NCBI RefSeq assembly: GCF_035594035.1
Contig: NZ_CP141588.1
Coordinates: forward strand, 2,510,501-2,574,500
Length of the DNA: 64,000 nt
Source: Sphingomonas sp. LY54
GTDB lineage: Bacteria > Pseudomonadota > Alphaproteobacteria > Sphingomonadales > Sphingomonadaceae
Direction of reading: 5' to 3'
Translations under genes and position numbers: made by a program
Shown here: one piece after another, positions 7,677 through 15,987 of the stretch
Layout: the number at the start of each line of letters is the position of its first letter
Numbering within the stretch: position 1 is the first letter of the stretch
Notes under the pieces: generated by a model
Database searches by the model: none
Told to the model about the DNA's origin: nothing
Seen by the model: only the letters and a program-made list of their open reading frames with translations

Positions 7677-8519
7677 TTAGGCCGCCAGCGCCGGTGCGGG
7701 CGCGGCAGGGTCGAGATCGGCAAGCGCATCGAGGCGGACGTAAAGCGCCGACAGGTCGCCGCGCTGGACGAGGTTCAGCACGTCTTCGAACCGGTTGATG
7801 ACGAAGTAGGCCATTTGGTAACTGTCGGTCTTGTAGGTGGTGCGCAGCACCCGCTCCAGATCGAAGCCGAGCCGGTTCGGGACCTCGCTCTCGAGCGCGT
7901 AGCGGCTCTCGCCGAAGCTGGAGAGGATGCCGGCGCCGTAGATCCTGAGATCGCCATTCTCGCGGGCGAGGCCGAATTCGACCGTGTACCAGTAGAGGCG
8001 GGCGAGCCGGTGGAGCGCGCCCTGGTCCAGCGCTTCGAGGCCGAGATGGCCGAGCGCCTGCATGAAGTCAGCGAATTCGCTCTCGGCGAGCAGAGGGACA
8101 TGGCCGAACACGTCGTGGAACACGTCCGGCTCCTCGAGGTAATCGAGCTGCTCGGCGGTGCGGATGAAGTTGCCGGCCGGGAAGCGGCGCTCGCTCAGAT
8201 GCTGGAAGAAGACGTCGTCGGGGACGAGGCCGGGCACGGCGACCACGGTCCAGCCGGTGCGAGCGTGGAGTCTTTCGTTAAGCTCCTCGAAATTGGGGAC
8301 GCCGGGCCGCGACAGGCGCAACACGTCAAGGCTCTGGCCGAACGCCTCGACCGCGCGGCCGGGAAGCAGCTTCTGCTGGCGCGCGAACAGCACATCCCAG
8401 ACGCGGTGGTCCTCGGCGCTGAAATCCTCCCAGTTTTGCGGCACGGTCCAGTCCGCGGCCGCGCCGGGCGGCGGGACGGGGGAGGCGAGGGCGCCGTGCT
8501 TGGGGGCTTGTTCTTGCAT
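7677..8519 (-). CDS. phhA: Phenylalanine 4-hydroxylase
   Basis: A 280-residue monofunctional aromatic amino acid hydroxylase of bacterial length. It converts Phe to Tyr with tetrahydrobiopterin and O2 at a non-haem iron. The iron ligands are visible in DVFHDVFGHVPLL (His135, His140) and YWYTVEFGL (Glu181), the 2-His-1-carboxylate triad; there is no N-terminal ACT domain. The ATG at 8519 has AAGGAA 8 nt upstream. It lies downstream of aroE on the same strand but has its own promoter, a leader peptide containing Tyr-Leu-Tyr-Tyr, and a U-run terminator, so its transcription is probably controlled by its own product tyrosine. It can serve either Tyr synthesis or Phe catabolism; the Tyr-type leader suggests a biosynthetic role. 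Confidence 0.96.
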   Translation of the reverse strand: MQEQAPKHGALASPVPPPGAAADWTVPQNWEDFSAEDHRVWDVLFARQQKLLPGRAVEAFGQSLDVLRLSRPGVPNFEELNERLHARTGWTVVAVPGLVPDDVFFQHLSERRFPAGNFIRTAEQLDYLEEPDVFHDVFGHVPLLAESEFADFMQALGHLGLEALDQGALHRLARLYWYTVEFGLARENGDLRIYGAGILSSFGESRYALESEVPNRLGFDLERVLRTTYKTDSYQMAYFVINRFEDVLNLVQRGDLSALYVRLDALADLDPAAPAPALAA

Positions 8520-8544
8520 GTTGGGAGTTCCTTCTTGGCATAAG

Positions 8545-8574
8545 AAAAAACCCCGCCTGGAGGACCGGGCGGGG
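8545..8574 (-). terminator. Intrinsic terminator in the phhA leader (attenuator)
   Basis: CCCCGCC (8574-8568) and GGCGGGG (8557-8551) form the stem, followed by six T (8550-8545) on the minus strand. It lies between the Tyr leader peptide and the phhA start. Its 5' arm CCGCCCGG (8572-8565) is perfectly complementary to CCGGGCGG (8622-8615) inside the leader ORF. Confidence 0.88.
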
Positions 8575-8603
8575 CTCGAAGATCGGCGTGCTTTTGGCGC
8601 GCG

Positions 8604-8717
8604 TCAGTCCGTGTCCGCCCGGGCGGTGCAATAATAGAGATAGGACGCAGCCGAGCCGGCACGGCGGAGCGCAGAGGCCTCGCGGGCGGCAGGAAGAATG
8701 TGCGTCATCATCACCAT
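8604..8717 (-). CDS. Tyr-codon leader peptide of phhA (37 aa)
   Basis: A short ORF with clustered start codons (ATG 8717, ATG 8711, ATG 8708) and a TGA at 8606-8604. Codons 26-29 are TAT CTC TAT TAT (Tyr-Leu-Tyr-Tyr), in a peptide otherwise rich in Ala and Arg. Codons 32-34 contain CCGGGCGG, an 8-nt perfect complement of the phhA terminator 5' arm. A ribosome stalled at the Tyr codons for lack of charged tRNA-Tyr would leave that segment free to form an antiterminator, allowing phhA expression; otherwise the terminator forms. The product of PhhA is tyrosine, so the logic closes. The ORF begins at or within a few bases of the predicted transcription start and has no Shine-Dalgarno sequence. 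Which ATG is used is uncertain. Confidence 0.8.
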   Translation of the reverse strand: MVMMTHILPAAREASALRRAGSAASYLYYCTARADTD

Positions 8718-8744
8718 CAGACTGGAGGATTGGGATCCTGTCAA
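8716..8744 (-). promoter_or_regulatory. Candidate sigma-70 promoter of the phhA leader
   Basis: TTGACA (8744-8739), exactly 17 bp, TCTGAT (8721-8716). The start site would fall at about 8710-8708, at the leader ATGs. Same spacing and position as the aroF leader promoter. Confidence 0.6.
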
Positions 8745-8778
8745 CTGCATTGTCGGGGTTGCGGCATGAACCCGGGCT

Positions 8779-9609
8779 TTATGCGCTAAGCAGGGCGCGT
8801 AGCCGGCTATCGTCGCGTGGCGCGGGCTGCCCGAAGTAGGCCGTGAAGGCGGCGCGGGCCTGGCCGATCAGCATCGTCAGGCCGTCGATCGTCGCGCCGC
8901 CACTGGCCCGCCCTGCGGCGAGGAACTCGGTGTCGAGCGGCTTGTAGACCATGTCGAACAGAGCCGCGCCAGGAGCGTGGGCGGCGACGGCGTCGAGCAG
9001 CTCGCGCGGCATCGGATCCTTTCCCGCCATGCCGAGCGGGCTGGCATTGACGATCAGGCGCGCGTCCTGGAACGCGCCGTGGGCGCGGCCGAGCGGCGAG
9101 ATTTCGACGCGGGTCAGGCTGTCGGCGCAGCGAAAGCCGGCCGCCTTTAGCGGATCGCGCACGGCGAGCGCGATCAAGCCGACGCCTTGGCTGCGCAGGT
9201 AGTGGAGCGCGGCGCGGGCGGCACCGCCGGCGCCGATCACTGCCACCTTGGCGCCGGCCAGCTCTATGCCCGCCAGCGCCGCGGCGATTCCCTCGACGTC
9301 GGTGTTACGGCCGCCAAGGCCGTCCGAACCCTTCACGATGCAATTGACCGCGCCGATTGCGTCTGCGCCCGGATCGACGTGGTCGAGAAATGAGATCACG
9401 TCATGCTTGAGCGGCATGGTGACGTTGCAGCCGCGCCAGTCGGGATCGGCCCGCCGCGTGGAGAAATAAGCGGAAAGCTCGGCCGGGGTGACGCGGACGG
9501 CGCGATAATCCCCGGACGCGCCCGTCGCCTCCAGCCAGTGCTTGTAGATCAAGGGAGACTTGGACTGGGCGATCGGGTCGCCGATCACCTCGGCATAAGG
9601 CGTGCCCAT
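8779..9609 (-). CDS. aroE: Shikimate 5-dehydrogenase
   Basis: A 276-residue enzyme reducing 3-dehydroshikimate to shikimate with NADPH. The substrate-binding motif is AEVIGDPIAQSKSPL near the N-terminus, with the catalytic Lys68 in CNVTMPLKHD and the partner Asp in GGRNTDVEG. The Rossmann glycine loop is VAVIGAGGAARAAL (about 122-135), and the closing helix carries DGLTMLIGQARAAF. It is the last gene of the shikimate operon, starting 3 nt after the aroB stop. About 60 nt after its stop lies the separate promoter of phhA; no clear terminator separates the two, so some read-through into the phhA attenuator is possible. Confidence 0.97.
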   Translation of the reverse strand: MGTPYAEVIGDPIAQSKSPLIYKHWLEATGASGDYRAVRVTPAELSAYFSTRRADPDWRGCNVTMPLKHDVISFLDHVDPGADAIGAVNCIVKGSDGLGGRNTDVEGIAAALAGIELAGAKVAVIGAGGAARAALHYLRSQGVGLIALAVRDPLKAAGFRCADSLTRVEISPLGRAHGAFQDARLIVNASPLGMAGKDPMPRELLDAVAAHAPGAALFDMVYKPLDTEFLAAGRASGGATIDGLTMLIGQARAAFTAYFGQPAPRDDSRLRALLSA

Positions 9610-9612
9610 GAT

Positions 9613-10707
9613 TCAGCCCTGCCGGTCGAGGAAGGCGGCGACGTCGGCGAGCGCGACTTCGCGATCGACGAACGCCTGGCCGATGCCGCGGGCCAGGATG
9701 AAGGGGATGCGGCCGCCCTCCTTCTTCTTGTCGAGCATCATATGGTCGGCCAGCCGCTGCCCGGTCGCGGAGATGCCGGCTTCGCGCAATCCGGTTGGCA
9801 GGCCCACGGTTGCAAGGTGGGCGCGCACGCGTTCGGCATCGGCATCTTTACAGAGGCCTCGTTCGGCCGAGAAGGCGAAGGCCAGCGCCATGCCGGCGGC
9901 GACGGCCTCGCCGTGAAGGAGCCGATCGGAGAAGCCCGCCTCCGCCTCGAGCGCGTGGCCGAACGTGTGGCCGAGGTTGAGCAAGGCGCGCACGCCCGCG
10001 GTCTCGCGCTCGTCGCGGGCGACGATCCCGGCCTTGCCGGCGACGCTGGTGGCAATCGCATGGCGCCGGGCCTCGGCATCGCCCGCGAGCAAAGCCGACC
10101 CATTGGCGTCCAGCCAGTCGAAGAAGGGGGCGTCCTCGATCAGCGCATATTTGACGATCTCGGCATAGCCGGCGCGAATTTGGCGCGGATCGAGCGTGTC
10201 GAGCACCAGCGGATCGATCAGCACCAGCGAGGGCTGGTGGAACGCGCCGACCAAATTCTTGCCGGCGGGCACGTTGATGCCGGTCTTGCCGCCGACCGAG
10301 CTGTCGACCTGGGCGAGCAGGCTGGTCGGGATTTGGACGAAGGCGATGCCGCGGTTGAGGATTGCAGCGGCGAAGCCGGCAAGGTCGCCGATCACTCCGC
10401 CGCCGAATGCGACGAGATGGTCGCTGCGCTCCAGCCGCGCCTCGAGCAGGCGGTCGATAAGGCCGGCGAGGGTTGCCCAGCTCTTGCTACCCTCGCCGGG
10501 CGGTAGGACGATCGGAACGGCCTGGATCGCGCCGAGGCCACGCCGAAGGCGTTCGCCCTGGGCCGCCCAGACATTCTCGTCGGTGACCACCACGAGCCGT
10601 CCGTCGCGCGCGAACGGGGCAAGATGGTCGGCGGCGCGCTCCAGCGCACCCTCCTCGATCCGGACCTCGTAGCTGCGCTCGCCGAGCGCGACCGGGATCG
10701 TCGTCAT
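9613..10707 (-). CDS. aroB: 3-dehydroquinate synthase
   Basis: A 364-residue enzyme that cyclises DAHP to 3-dehydroquinate using NAD+ and a divalent metal. Visible motifs are the nucleotide loop [24 protein letters not shown], the substrate loop [19 protein letters not shown] and the metal-binding [12 protein letters not shown] with a Glu in [13 protein letters not shown]. The start is the ATG at 10707, which overlaps the aroC stop (ATGA); the open frame continues upstream to 11154 but lies inside aroC and has no AroB-like sequence. Position in the operon: fifth gene. Confidence 0.97.
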   Translation of the reverse strand: MTTIPVALGERSYEVRIEEGALERAADHLAPFARDGRLVVVTDENVWAAQGERLRRGLGAIQAVPIVLPPGEGSKSWATLAGLIDRLLEARLERSDHLVAFGGGVIGDLAGFAAAILNRGIAFVQIPTSLLAQVDSSVGGKTGINVPAGKNLVGAFHQPSLVLIDPLVLDTLDPRQIRAGYAEIVKYALIEDAPFFDWLDANGSALLAGDAEARRHAIATSVAGKAGIVARDERETAGVRALLNLGHTFGHALEAEAGFSDRLLHGEAVAAGMALAFAFSAERGLCKDADAERVRAHLATVGLPTGLREAGISATGQRLADHMMLDKKKEGGRIPFILARGIGQAFVDREVALADVAAFLDRQG

Positions 10708-11774
10708 CCGCACTGCGCCCGGTGAAGCAGTTTCTGGTCGGCCAGAACCAGCGCCATCATCGCCTCGACGACGGGCGCGCCGCGGATGCCGACGCAGGGA
10801 TCGTGCCGGCCCTTGGTGCTGATCTCGGTCTCCGTGCCGGCGCGGTCGATGGTCGGCACCGGCGTCAGGATCGAGCTGGTCGGCTTGAACGCGACCCGCA
10901 CCACGACCGGCTGCCCGGTGGCGATCCCGCCCGCGACGCCGCCGGCATGGTTGGACAGGAAGGCAGGCTGCCCGTCCGGCCCGGCCCGCATCGCATCGGC
11001 ATTGTCCTCGCCGCGAAGCCGCGCCGCGGCGAAGCCGTCGCCGATCTCGACGCCCTTGACCGCGTTGATCGACATCATCGCGCCGGCGAGCTCGGCATCG
11101 AGCTTGGCGTAGAGCGGTGCGCCCCAGCCGGCGGGGACGCCGGTCGCGACGCATTCGACCACCGCGCCGAGCGAGGAGCCGGCCTTGCGCGCTTCGTCCA
11201 CCAGCCCTTCCCAGCGCGCGGCCGCAGCCGGATCGGGGCAGAAGAAGGGATTGCGATCGATCTCGGCATCGTCATGCGCGCCGCGGTCGATCGCATCGCC
11301 GCCAATCGCGACCACATACGCCCGTATCGAAACTTCGGGGATCACCAGCCGCGCGACCGCGCCGGCGGCGACCCGCGAGGCCGTCTCGCGCGCCGAGCTG
11401 CGTCCGCCGCCGCGCCAGTCGCGCAGGCCGTATTTGGCGTCATAGGCGTAATCGGCGTGGCCCGGCCGATAAGCCTGCGCGACCTCGGCATAATCCTTCG
11501 AGCGCTGATCGACATTGTCGATCATCAGGCTGATCGGGGTCCCGGTCGTGCGGCCCTCGAACGTGCCGGAGAGGATGCGTACCGCGTCCGGCTCGCGCCG
11601 CTGGGTCGTGAAGCGCGTGGTCCCGGGCCGGCGCCGGTCGAGCCAGGGCTGGATGTCGGCTTCGCTCAGGGCCAGGCCCGGCGGGCAGCCGTCTACGACC
11701 GCGCCGATCGCCGGGCCGTGGCTTTCTCCCCAGGTCGTGTATCGAAAGAGCCGTCCGAAGCTGTTGACGCTCAT
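10704..11774 (-). CDS. aroC: Chorismate synthase
   Basis: A 356-residue enzyme that converts EPSP to chorismate with reduced FMN, the last step of the common aromatic pathway. Family signatures are present: [19 protein letters not shown] at the N-terminus (His19), then [15 protein letters not shown] with [20 protein letters not shown], and the C-terminal [18 protein letters not shown]. It overlaps the upstream pheA stop and the downstream aroB start by 4 bp each, so three genes are translationally coupled. Length is normal for the family. Confidence 0.98.
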   Translation of the reverse strand: MSVNSFGRLFRYTTWGESHGPAIGAVVDGCPPGLALSEADIQPWLDRRRPGTTRFTTQRREPDAVRILSGTFEGRTTGTPISLMIDNVDQRSKDYAEVAQAYRPGHADYAYDAKYGLRDWRGGGRSSARETASRVAAGAVARLVIPEVSIRAYVVAIGGDAIDRGAHDDAEIDRNPFFCPDPAAAARWEGLVDEARKAGSSLGAVVECVATGVPAGWGAPLYAKLDAELAGAMMSINAVKGVEIGDGFAAARLRGEDNADAMRAGPDGQPAFLSNHAGGVAGGIATGQPVVVRVAFKPTSSILTPVPTIDRAGTETEISTKGRHDPCVGIRGAPVVEAMMALVLADQKLLHRAQCG

Positions 11775-12304
11775 GCCGCCGCCCGCGCCAGCACGACGAA
11801 GGTGGTGGCATTGTCCTTATGGTCGTGGACGTCGCGCTGGAGGATGATCAGGCCGAACGCCTCGGCGGCGGCCTCGGAGGCGATGACGGCCTTGTTCGGA
11901 TCGGACAGGGCCTGCGCCGCGACCGCCGTATTGCTGGCCGGCTGCATCGAAAGATCCATGCGGCCGAGCGTCTCGGCGCATTGCTTGAGCGCCATCGGGT
12001 GGCTGACGGCGGTCGTGACCTGGGCGAGGTTGGTGCCCGGCAGGCCGAGCAGATGCATGCGGATCGGCAATTGGTGGCGGGCGACGATGGCAAGCGGGCA
12101 ATCGGCGAGCAAAGCCTGCACCTCCTCGACCGGACCGACCGCATTATTCTCATAGGGAAGCATGCCGAGATCGGCTTCGTCGTGGAGGATGGCGTCGATC
12201 ACCTCGGCGAAGGTGGCGCGTCCGAACGGCTCGTCGTCGGGAAGGAAGGTGAGGCAGGCCTCGTGCGAGAATGCGCCAGGAAGGCCCTGATAGGCGATCC
12301 TCAT
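11771..12304 (-). CDS. pheA: Prephenate dehydratase, catalytic domain only (no ACT domain)
   Basis: A 177-residue protein corresponding to just the catalytic half of prephenate dehydratase, which converts prephenate to phenylpyruvate. The start [20 protein letters not shown] is the canonical N-terminus, followed by [17 protein letters not shown] and [11 protein letters not shown]. The motif normally written T-R-F near the active site reads Thr-Thr-Phe here (DNATTFVVL). The protein stops where the ACT regulatory domain would begin; usual monofunctional enzymes are about 280 residues. Both ends overlap neighbours by 4 bp (aroA stop, aroC start), so it is not a truncation caused by a frameshift. 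Loss of ACT predicts no direct Phe inhibition, and the Arg-to-Thr change raises the question of activity or substrate. A cyclohexadienyl/arogenate dehydratase role is an alternative. Confidence 0.88.
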   Translation of the reverse strand: MRIAYQGLPGAFSHEACLTFLPDDEPFGRATFAEVIDAILHDEADLGMLPYENNAVGPVEEVQALLADCPLAIVARHQLPIRMHLLGLPGTNLAQVTTAVSHPMALKQCAETLGRMDLSMQPASNTAVAAQALSDPNKAVIASEAAAEAFGLIILQRDVHDHKDNATTFVVLARAAA

Positions 12305-13623
12305 CCCACGTCTCCTCCGATCGACCGCATCAGCTTGGCAAAGCCGGGGAAGCTGGTTGCGATCATGCCCGCGGAATCGACTTCGACCGGCGCCTGCGCG
12401 GCAAGGCCGAGCACGAGGAAGCTCATCGCGATGCGGTGATCGTGATGGGCGGCGACGCGGGCGCCGCCCGGCGGCGGCCCGCCTTGGCCCTCGACTACCA
12501 GGCTGTCGCCCTGGGCGAAGGCGTCGATGCCGCAGGCGTTGAGGCCGTCGATCATCGCGGCGAGCCGGTCGCTCTCCTTGACCCGCAGCTCGGCGAGGCC
12601 GTGCATGCGCGTCCGCCCTTGGGCGAAGGCGGCGGCGATGGCGAGGATCGGGAATTCGTCGATCATCGAGGGCGCGCGCTCGGGCGGAACCTCGACGCCG
12701 CGGAGCGGACCGAAGCGGGCGCTCAAGTCGGCGACGCTCTCGCCGCCGAGGAGGCGTTCGTTGTCGAGACGGAGATCGGCGCCCATTTCCTGCAATGTCG
12801 TGAACAGGCCGGCGCGATGGGGATTGATCATCACCGACCGGATCGTGACGGCCGATCCGGGCGTGATCAAAGCGGCGACGAGCGGGAAGGCGGCCGACGA
12901 CGGATCGCCGGGGATGCGGACTTCGGTACCGACCAGCTTGCGGCGCGGGCCGAGGCGGACGGTCCCCCCGTCATCAATCTCGACGTCGCAGCCGAAGGCG
13001 CGCAGCATGCGCTCGCTATGGTCGCGGCTGGGCGCGGGCTCGCTCACCTGGACGCTGCCCGGCGCGCGCAGGCCGGCGAGCAGGATCGCCGACTTGATCT
13101 GGGCCGAAGCCTTAGTGTTGCGGTAGCGGATGCCGGAAAGGGCGCCGCCCTTGATCGTGATCGGCAGCGTTCCGCCCGGAGCGGCGCGGACCTCGGCGCC
13201 CATGTCGCGCAGCGGATCGAGCACGCGGTCCATCGGCCGGCGGCTCAGCGAAACGTCGCCGGTGAAGGTGACCTCGAGCGGGAAACCGGCGGCGGCACCC
13301 ATCAGCAGGCGCACGCCGGTGCCGCTGTTGCCGCAATCGACCGGGGCCGCCGGGCTATGCCAGGGCGCGCCGGTCACCCGCCATGTCCCGGGCTCGATCC
13401 GCTCGACACTGGCGCCGAACGCGCGCACCGCGGCGGCGGTATGGAGCACGTCCTGGCCCTCGAGCAGGCCGTGGATTCGGGTCTCGCCCTCGGCGAGGCC
13501 GCCGAGGATTAGCGCGCGGTGGGAGATGCTCTTGTCGCCCGGCACCTCGATCTCGCCGGATAGTGGCGGCGACGGCGCAGCCGCCAGCAGATCGTCGTCG
13601 CGGAGGAGCGCGGCGCCGCTCAT
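12301..13623 (-). CDS. aroA: EPSP synthase (3-phosphoshikimate 1-carboxyvinyltransferase), class II type
   Basis: A 440-residue enzyme joining phosphoenolpyruvate to shikimate 3-phosphate. Motifs include [20 protein letters not shown], the RDHSE signature (R-x-H-x-E) of class II enzymes, [27 protein letters not shown] and [14 protein letters not shown]; overall it reads like the Agrobacterium CP4 enzyme. At the CP4 residue that is Ala (GNAATG) this protein has Gly (GNSGTG), the state associated with glyphosate sensitivity in other EPSP synthases. The start is the ATG at 13623, overlapping the upstream stop by 4 bp; the frame stays open to 14931 but that stretch lies within the fusion gene. 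Second gene of the operon. Confidence 0.97.
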   Translation of the reverse strand: MSGAALLRDDDLLAAAPSPPLSGEIEVPGDKSISHRALILGGLAEGETRIHGLLEGQDVLHTAAAVRAFGASVERIEPGTWRVTGAPWHSPAAPVDCGNSGTGVRLLMGAAAGFPLEVTFTGDVSLSRRPMDRVLDPLRDMGAEVRAAPGGTLPITIKGGALSGIRYRNTKASAQIKSAILLAGLRAPGSVQVSEPAPSRDHSERMLRAFGCDVEIDDGGTVRLGPRRKLVGTEVRIPGDPSSAAFPLVAALITPGSAVTIRSVMINPHRAGLFTTLQEMGADLRLDNERLLGGESVADLSARFGPLRGVEVPPERAPSMIDEFPILAIAAAFAQGRTRMHGLAELRVKESDRLAAMIDGLNACGIDAFAQGDSLVVEGQGGPPPGGARVAAHHDHRIAMSFLVLGLAAQAPVEVDSAGMIATSFPGFAKLMRSIGGDVG

Positions 13624-15470
13624 GCCGCGTCGGATCGGAGCTGGCGCTTGGCCAGCGCCTTGGCGATCGCCGCCGCCACGTCGATCGCCTGGGCGCGGTT
13701 GAGGCGCGGATCGCAATGGGTGAGGTAACGGCGCGGCAGGTCGGCCTCGACCAAAGGCAGGCTGCCGCCGAGGCATTCGGTGACGTCGGCGCCGGTCATC
13801 TCGAGGTGGACGCCGCCGGCATGGACGCGCTCGGCATGGGCGACCTCGAAGAAGGTCTCGATCTCGGCGACGATATCGCCGAGCAGGCGCGTCTTGAGCG
13901 CCCCGGCACTGCGCGTGTTGCCGTGCATCGGGTCGACCGACCAGATCGCGTTGCGGCCCTCGCGCCGCGTCGCCCGCATCAGGGCCGGCAGATGGTCGGC
14001 GACCGCGCTGGCGCCGAAGCGGCCGATCAGCACCAGCCGGCCGGGCTCGTTCTCGGGATCGAGCGTGTCGATCAGACGCAGCAGCTCGTCGGCCGTCATC
14101 GTCGGCCCGCATTTCAGGCCGACCGGATTGGCGACGCCGCGCGCATATTCGACATGGGCGCCATCCAGGGTACGGGTGCGGTCGCCGATCCAGATCATAT
14201 GGCCGGACCGGGCCCACCAGCGGCCGGTCTCCGGGTCGAAGCGGGTCAATGCCTGCTCGTAATTGAGCAGCAGCGCCTCGTGGCTGGTGAACATGTGCAC
14301 CGGGCGCGCCGCCTCGCTGCTGCCGACCGAACGGTGCAGCTCGGGAATGTCCGCATAAGCGGCGGCAGCATAAGCGTCGAGCAATTCGACCGTCACCTGC
14401 GCCTGGCGCAACGCGTCGAGCAGGCGGTTGGGATCGGGCGTGCGGCTGGCGTGGGTGAAGGCGGCGCCGTTGACCGCGTCGCCGCGGTAGCTGGGCAGGG
14501 TGACGCCATCGATCGTCTCGCTGAGCGACGAGCGCGGCTTGGCGAACTGGCCGGCGATGCGGGCGAGATGGACGACATCGCAGTCGCTCTCGGCGCGCAG
14601 CAGGGCCGACATTTGCAGCAGCAGGTTGAAGGTCGTGCGCACCTTGTCGGCGCCGAATTCGGCGAAGCTCTCGGCGCAGTCGCCGCCCTGCAGCAGGAAG
14701 GCGCGGCCGGCCGCGACCTCGGCGAGCCGGTTCTTGAGATGGCTGATATCGGCGACGTGGACCAGCGGCTGGGCGGCGGCGAGTTCCGCCTCGACCTGGG
14801 CCAGCACCTCGGCGTCGGGATAGACCGGCATCTGCGCGGCCGGACGATGCCGCCAGTCGGCCGGAGTCCAGCCTTGGAGATCGTGCCGTTCCATCTCGAC
14901 CGCAGCTACGCATTGCGCGGGCGCGCCGCAAGCTTTGCGCGCATCTTGCGGCGCGACGCGGCCGAGCACGTGGGCGACGACGCCGCCGTCCGTGTCGTGC
15001 AGCCGATCGAACAATGTCAGTCCCGAGCCGCCATGCGGGTCATGGCTGCCGCAGATCACGGCGATCGCCTCGCCTTGCTGCGCGGCCTCCAGCGCCGCGG
15101 CCGGCGTCGCCACGCGGCGCAACGGCGCGGCGCTGCCGAAGCGGTCGCGCACGAGCGGCGCGAGCGAAGGGCCATTGCCCTCGCAGAGCACGATCTCGGT
15201 CGATGCCTGGGCCTGCAGGCCATGCGCCATCAGCTCGCGCCAGAGCCGAGTCACCAGGGCGGCCGGCGCACGGCGGGCGCGGCCCAATTGCCGCTCGATC
15301 ACTTCGTCTTCACGGCGCGGGCGGATCTTGAGCAGCCCGTCGGCGGGCTTCGATCGCGCGACGTCGGCCGATACGGCGATCCTGCGCTCGACGAGATCGA
15401 GAATGGCGTCGTCGAGACGGTCGATCTCGCTTCGCAGCGCCGCTAGCGGCGCCGAAATCATGTGGGTCAT
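13620..15470 (-). CDS. Chorismate mutase - type II DAHP synthase fusion
   Basis: A 616-residue fusion heading the shikimate operon. Residues 1 to about 90 are an AroQ-type chorismate mutase ([20 protein letters not shown], then [15 protein letters not shown]). About 91-195 is a linker-like domain ([31 protein letters not shown]) resembling the poorly known domain that follows chorismate mutase in some alphaproteobacterial proteins. From about 196 it is a plant-type (type II) DAHP synthase with metal ligands in QGGDCAESF (Cys265), DPMHGNT, HLEMTG and HCDPRLN. ATG at 15470 has AGGA 6 nt upstream; GTG 15488 and ATG 15461 are alternatives. It joins the first pathway step to the Phe/Tyr branch point in one polypeptide, suggesting feedback through the mutase domain. 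This is the second DAHP synthase in the window. Confidence 0.9.
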   Translation of the reverse strand: MTHMISAPLAALRSEIDRLDDAILDLVERRIAVSADVARSKPADGLLKIRPRREDEVIERQLGRARRAPAALVTRLWRELMAHGLQAQASTEIVLCEGNGPSLAPLVRDRFGSAAPLRRVATPAAALEAAQQGEAIAVICGSHDPHGGSGLTLFDRLHDTDGGVVAHVLGRVAPQDARKACGAPAQCVAAVEMERHDLQGWTPADWRHRPAAQMPVYPDAEVLAQVEAELAAAQPLVHVADISHLKNRLAEVAAGRAFLLQGGDCAESFAEFGADKVRTTFNLLLQMSALLRAESDCDVVHLARIAGQFAKPRSSLSETIDGVTLPSYRGDAVNGAAFTHASRTPDPNRLLDALRQAQVTVELLDAYAAAAYADIPELHRSVGSSEAARPVHMFTSHEALLLNYEQALTRFDPETGRWWARSGHMIWIGDRTRTLDGAHVEYARGVANPVGLKCGPTMTADELLRLIDTLDPENEPGRLVLIGRFGASAVADHLPALMRATRREGRNAIWSVDPMHGNTRSAGALKTRLLGDIVAEIETFFEVAHAERVHAGGVHLEMTGADVTECLGGSLPLVEADLPRRYLTHCDPRLNRAQAIDVAAAIAKALAKRQLRSDAA

Positions 15471-15555
15471 GGCATGTCCTGCCGCCACGTCCCGATGGCC
15501 GGGAAGCGGCGTTTAAGCTCGAATTTTCAGAAAAGGTGGAGTGCGGTATTCTGTC

Positions 15556-15579
15556 CCGATACGCCCTCAGGCGTATCGG
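15556..15579 (-). promoter_or_regulatory. Stop-codon hairpin in the shikimate-operon leader
   Basis: CCGATACGCC (15579-15570) and GGCGTATCGG (15565-15556) form a perfect 10-bp stem whose 4-nt loop contains the TGA stop of the aromatic leader peptide. No adjacent U-run follows (TTTT only about 20 nt later). The 3' arm shares ATCGGGAC (15560-15553) with a second copy at 15496-15489, close to the ribosome site of the first structural gene, so alternative pairings could link leader translation to operon expression. Confidence 0.6.
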
Positions 15580-15656
15580 CCGCTAAACGAGCTCCAGGTG
15601 CCGAAATAGAAGCCGCGAGCCAATAGCGACGAGGGTTGGACCTGTCCTTTGCTCAT
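15567..15656 (-). CDS. Aromatic-rich leader peptide of the shikimate operon (29 aa)
   Basis: A 29-residue peptide starting MSKGQVQPSSLLAR and ending GFYFGTWSSFSGRYA, so 7 of the last 14 residues before the final Ala region are Phe, Tyr or Trp or flank them: F-Y-F, W, F and Y within 13 codons. The ATG at 15656 has a strong AAGGAG 6 nt upstream. The stop lies in the loop of a 10-bp hairpin, about 100 nt before the fused chorismate mutase-DAHP synthase. An open frame extends upstream to 15779 but the Shine-Dalgarno position argues for 15656. The composition, position and hairpin suggest that ribosome pausing at aromatic codons senses several aromatic amino acids at once. A conserved small protein with another function is the alternative. 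Confidence 0.7.
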   Translation of the reverse strand: MSKGQVQPSSLLARGFYFGTWSSFSGRYA

Positions 15657-15811
15657 GTTGGGCTCCTTACGACTACAATGCTTCAGTCCCCTTAAGCTGC
15701 AGGGGAGAGCGACGCGTGTCAACCCGTCAATGCTGCAACTGCACAAAATTTGTATCCCAAGTCGCATTTCGTATTGCATGAACCGCGGATATGAACTTAT
15801 TCACTCGACAT

Positions 15812-15831
15812 ATGGGATCCCATCATGGGAT
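15812..15831. promoter_or_regulatory. Palindrome upstream of the gltB leader
   Basis: ATGGGATCCCAT (15812-15823) is a perfect 12-bp palindrome followed directly by CATGGGAT, repeating the half-site. It lies just before the gltB leader ORF, where an operator or the transcript start would be expected. No regulator can be named. Confidence 0.4.
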
Positions 15832-15845
15832 TCGGAGATGTCGCC

Positions 15846-15956
15846 ATGCCGCACAATTCGAGCCTGAGCATCGACGCACGAGCGTATAGCGGCGCCCCGT
15901 CCAAAATTTACGTGACCATTCTCTTTACCGCCTGCCTTTGGGGAGACGGCTCTTGA
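15846..15956 (+). CDS. Leader peptide candidate of gltBD (36 aa)
   Basis: A short ORF starting [16 protein letters not shown] with GGAG 8 nt before the ATG and ending in [11 protein letters not shown]. Its last codons contain GGGGAGACGG (15940-15949), which can pair with CCGCTCCCC (15991-15999), the 5' arm of the terminator that follows, with one bulged A; the same GGAGACGG string recurs in the terminator 3' arm, so the two structures are mutually exclusive. This is attenuator geometry. The codons where a stalled ribosome would leave that segment open read Ile-Tyr-Val-Thr-Ile-Leu-Phe-Thr (21-28), which could suggest branched-chain or general amino acid sensing, but no single residue dominates as in the Trp and Tyr leaders. 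Existence of the peptide is inferred, not certain. Confidence 0.55.
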   Translation: MPHNSSLSIDARAYSGAPSKIYVTILFTACLWGDGS

Positions 15957-15987
15957 TGACGGTCTAGGACAGACCAGAAATCGGAAG

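Noticed and set aside
12301..14931. Long N-terminal extension of aroA
   Set aside because: The extra part lies within the fusion gene in another frame and has no EPSP synthase similarity; the ATG at 13623 gives the normal family start.
15556..15579. Stop-codon hairpin as a simple intrinsic terminator
   Set aside because: No U-run directly follows the stem, so I list it as a regulatory hairpin rather than a terminator.
15567..15779. 70-residue version of the aromatic leader peptide
   Set aside because: The AAGGAG ribosome site lies just before the ATG at 15656; the extension has unrelated composition.
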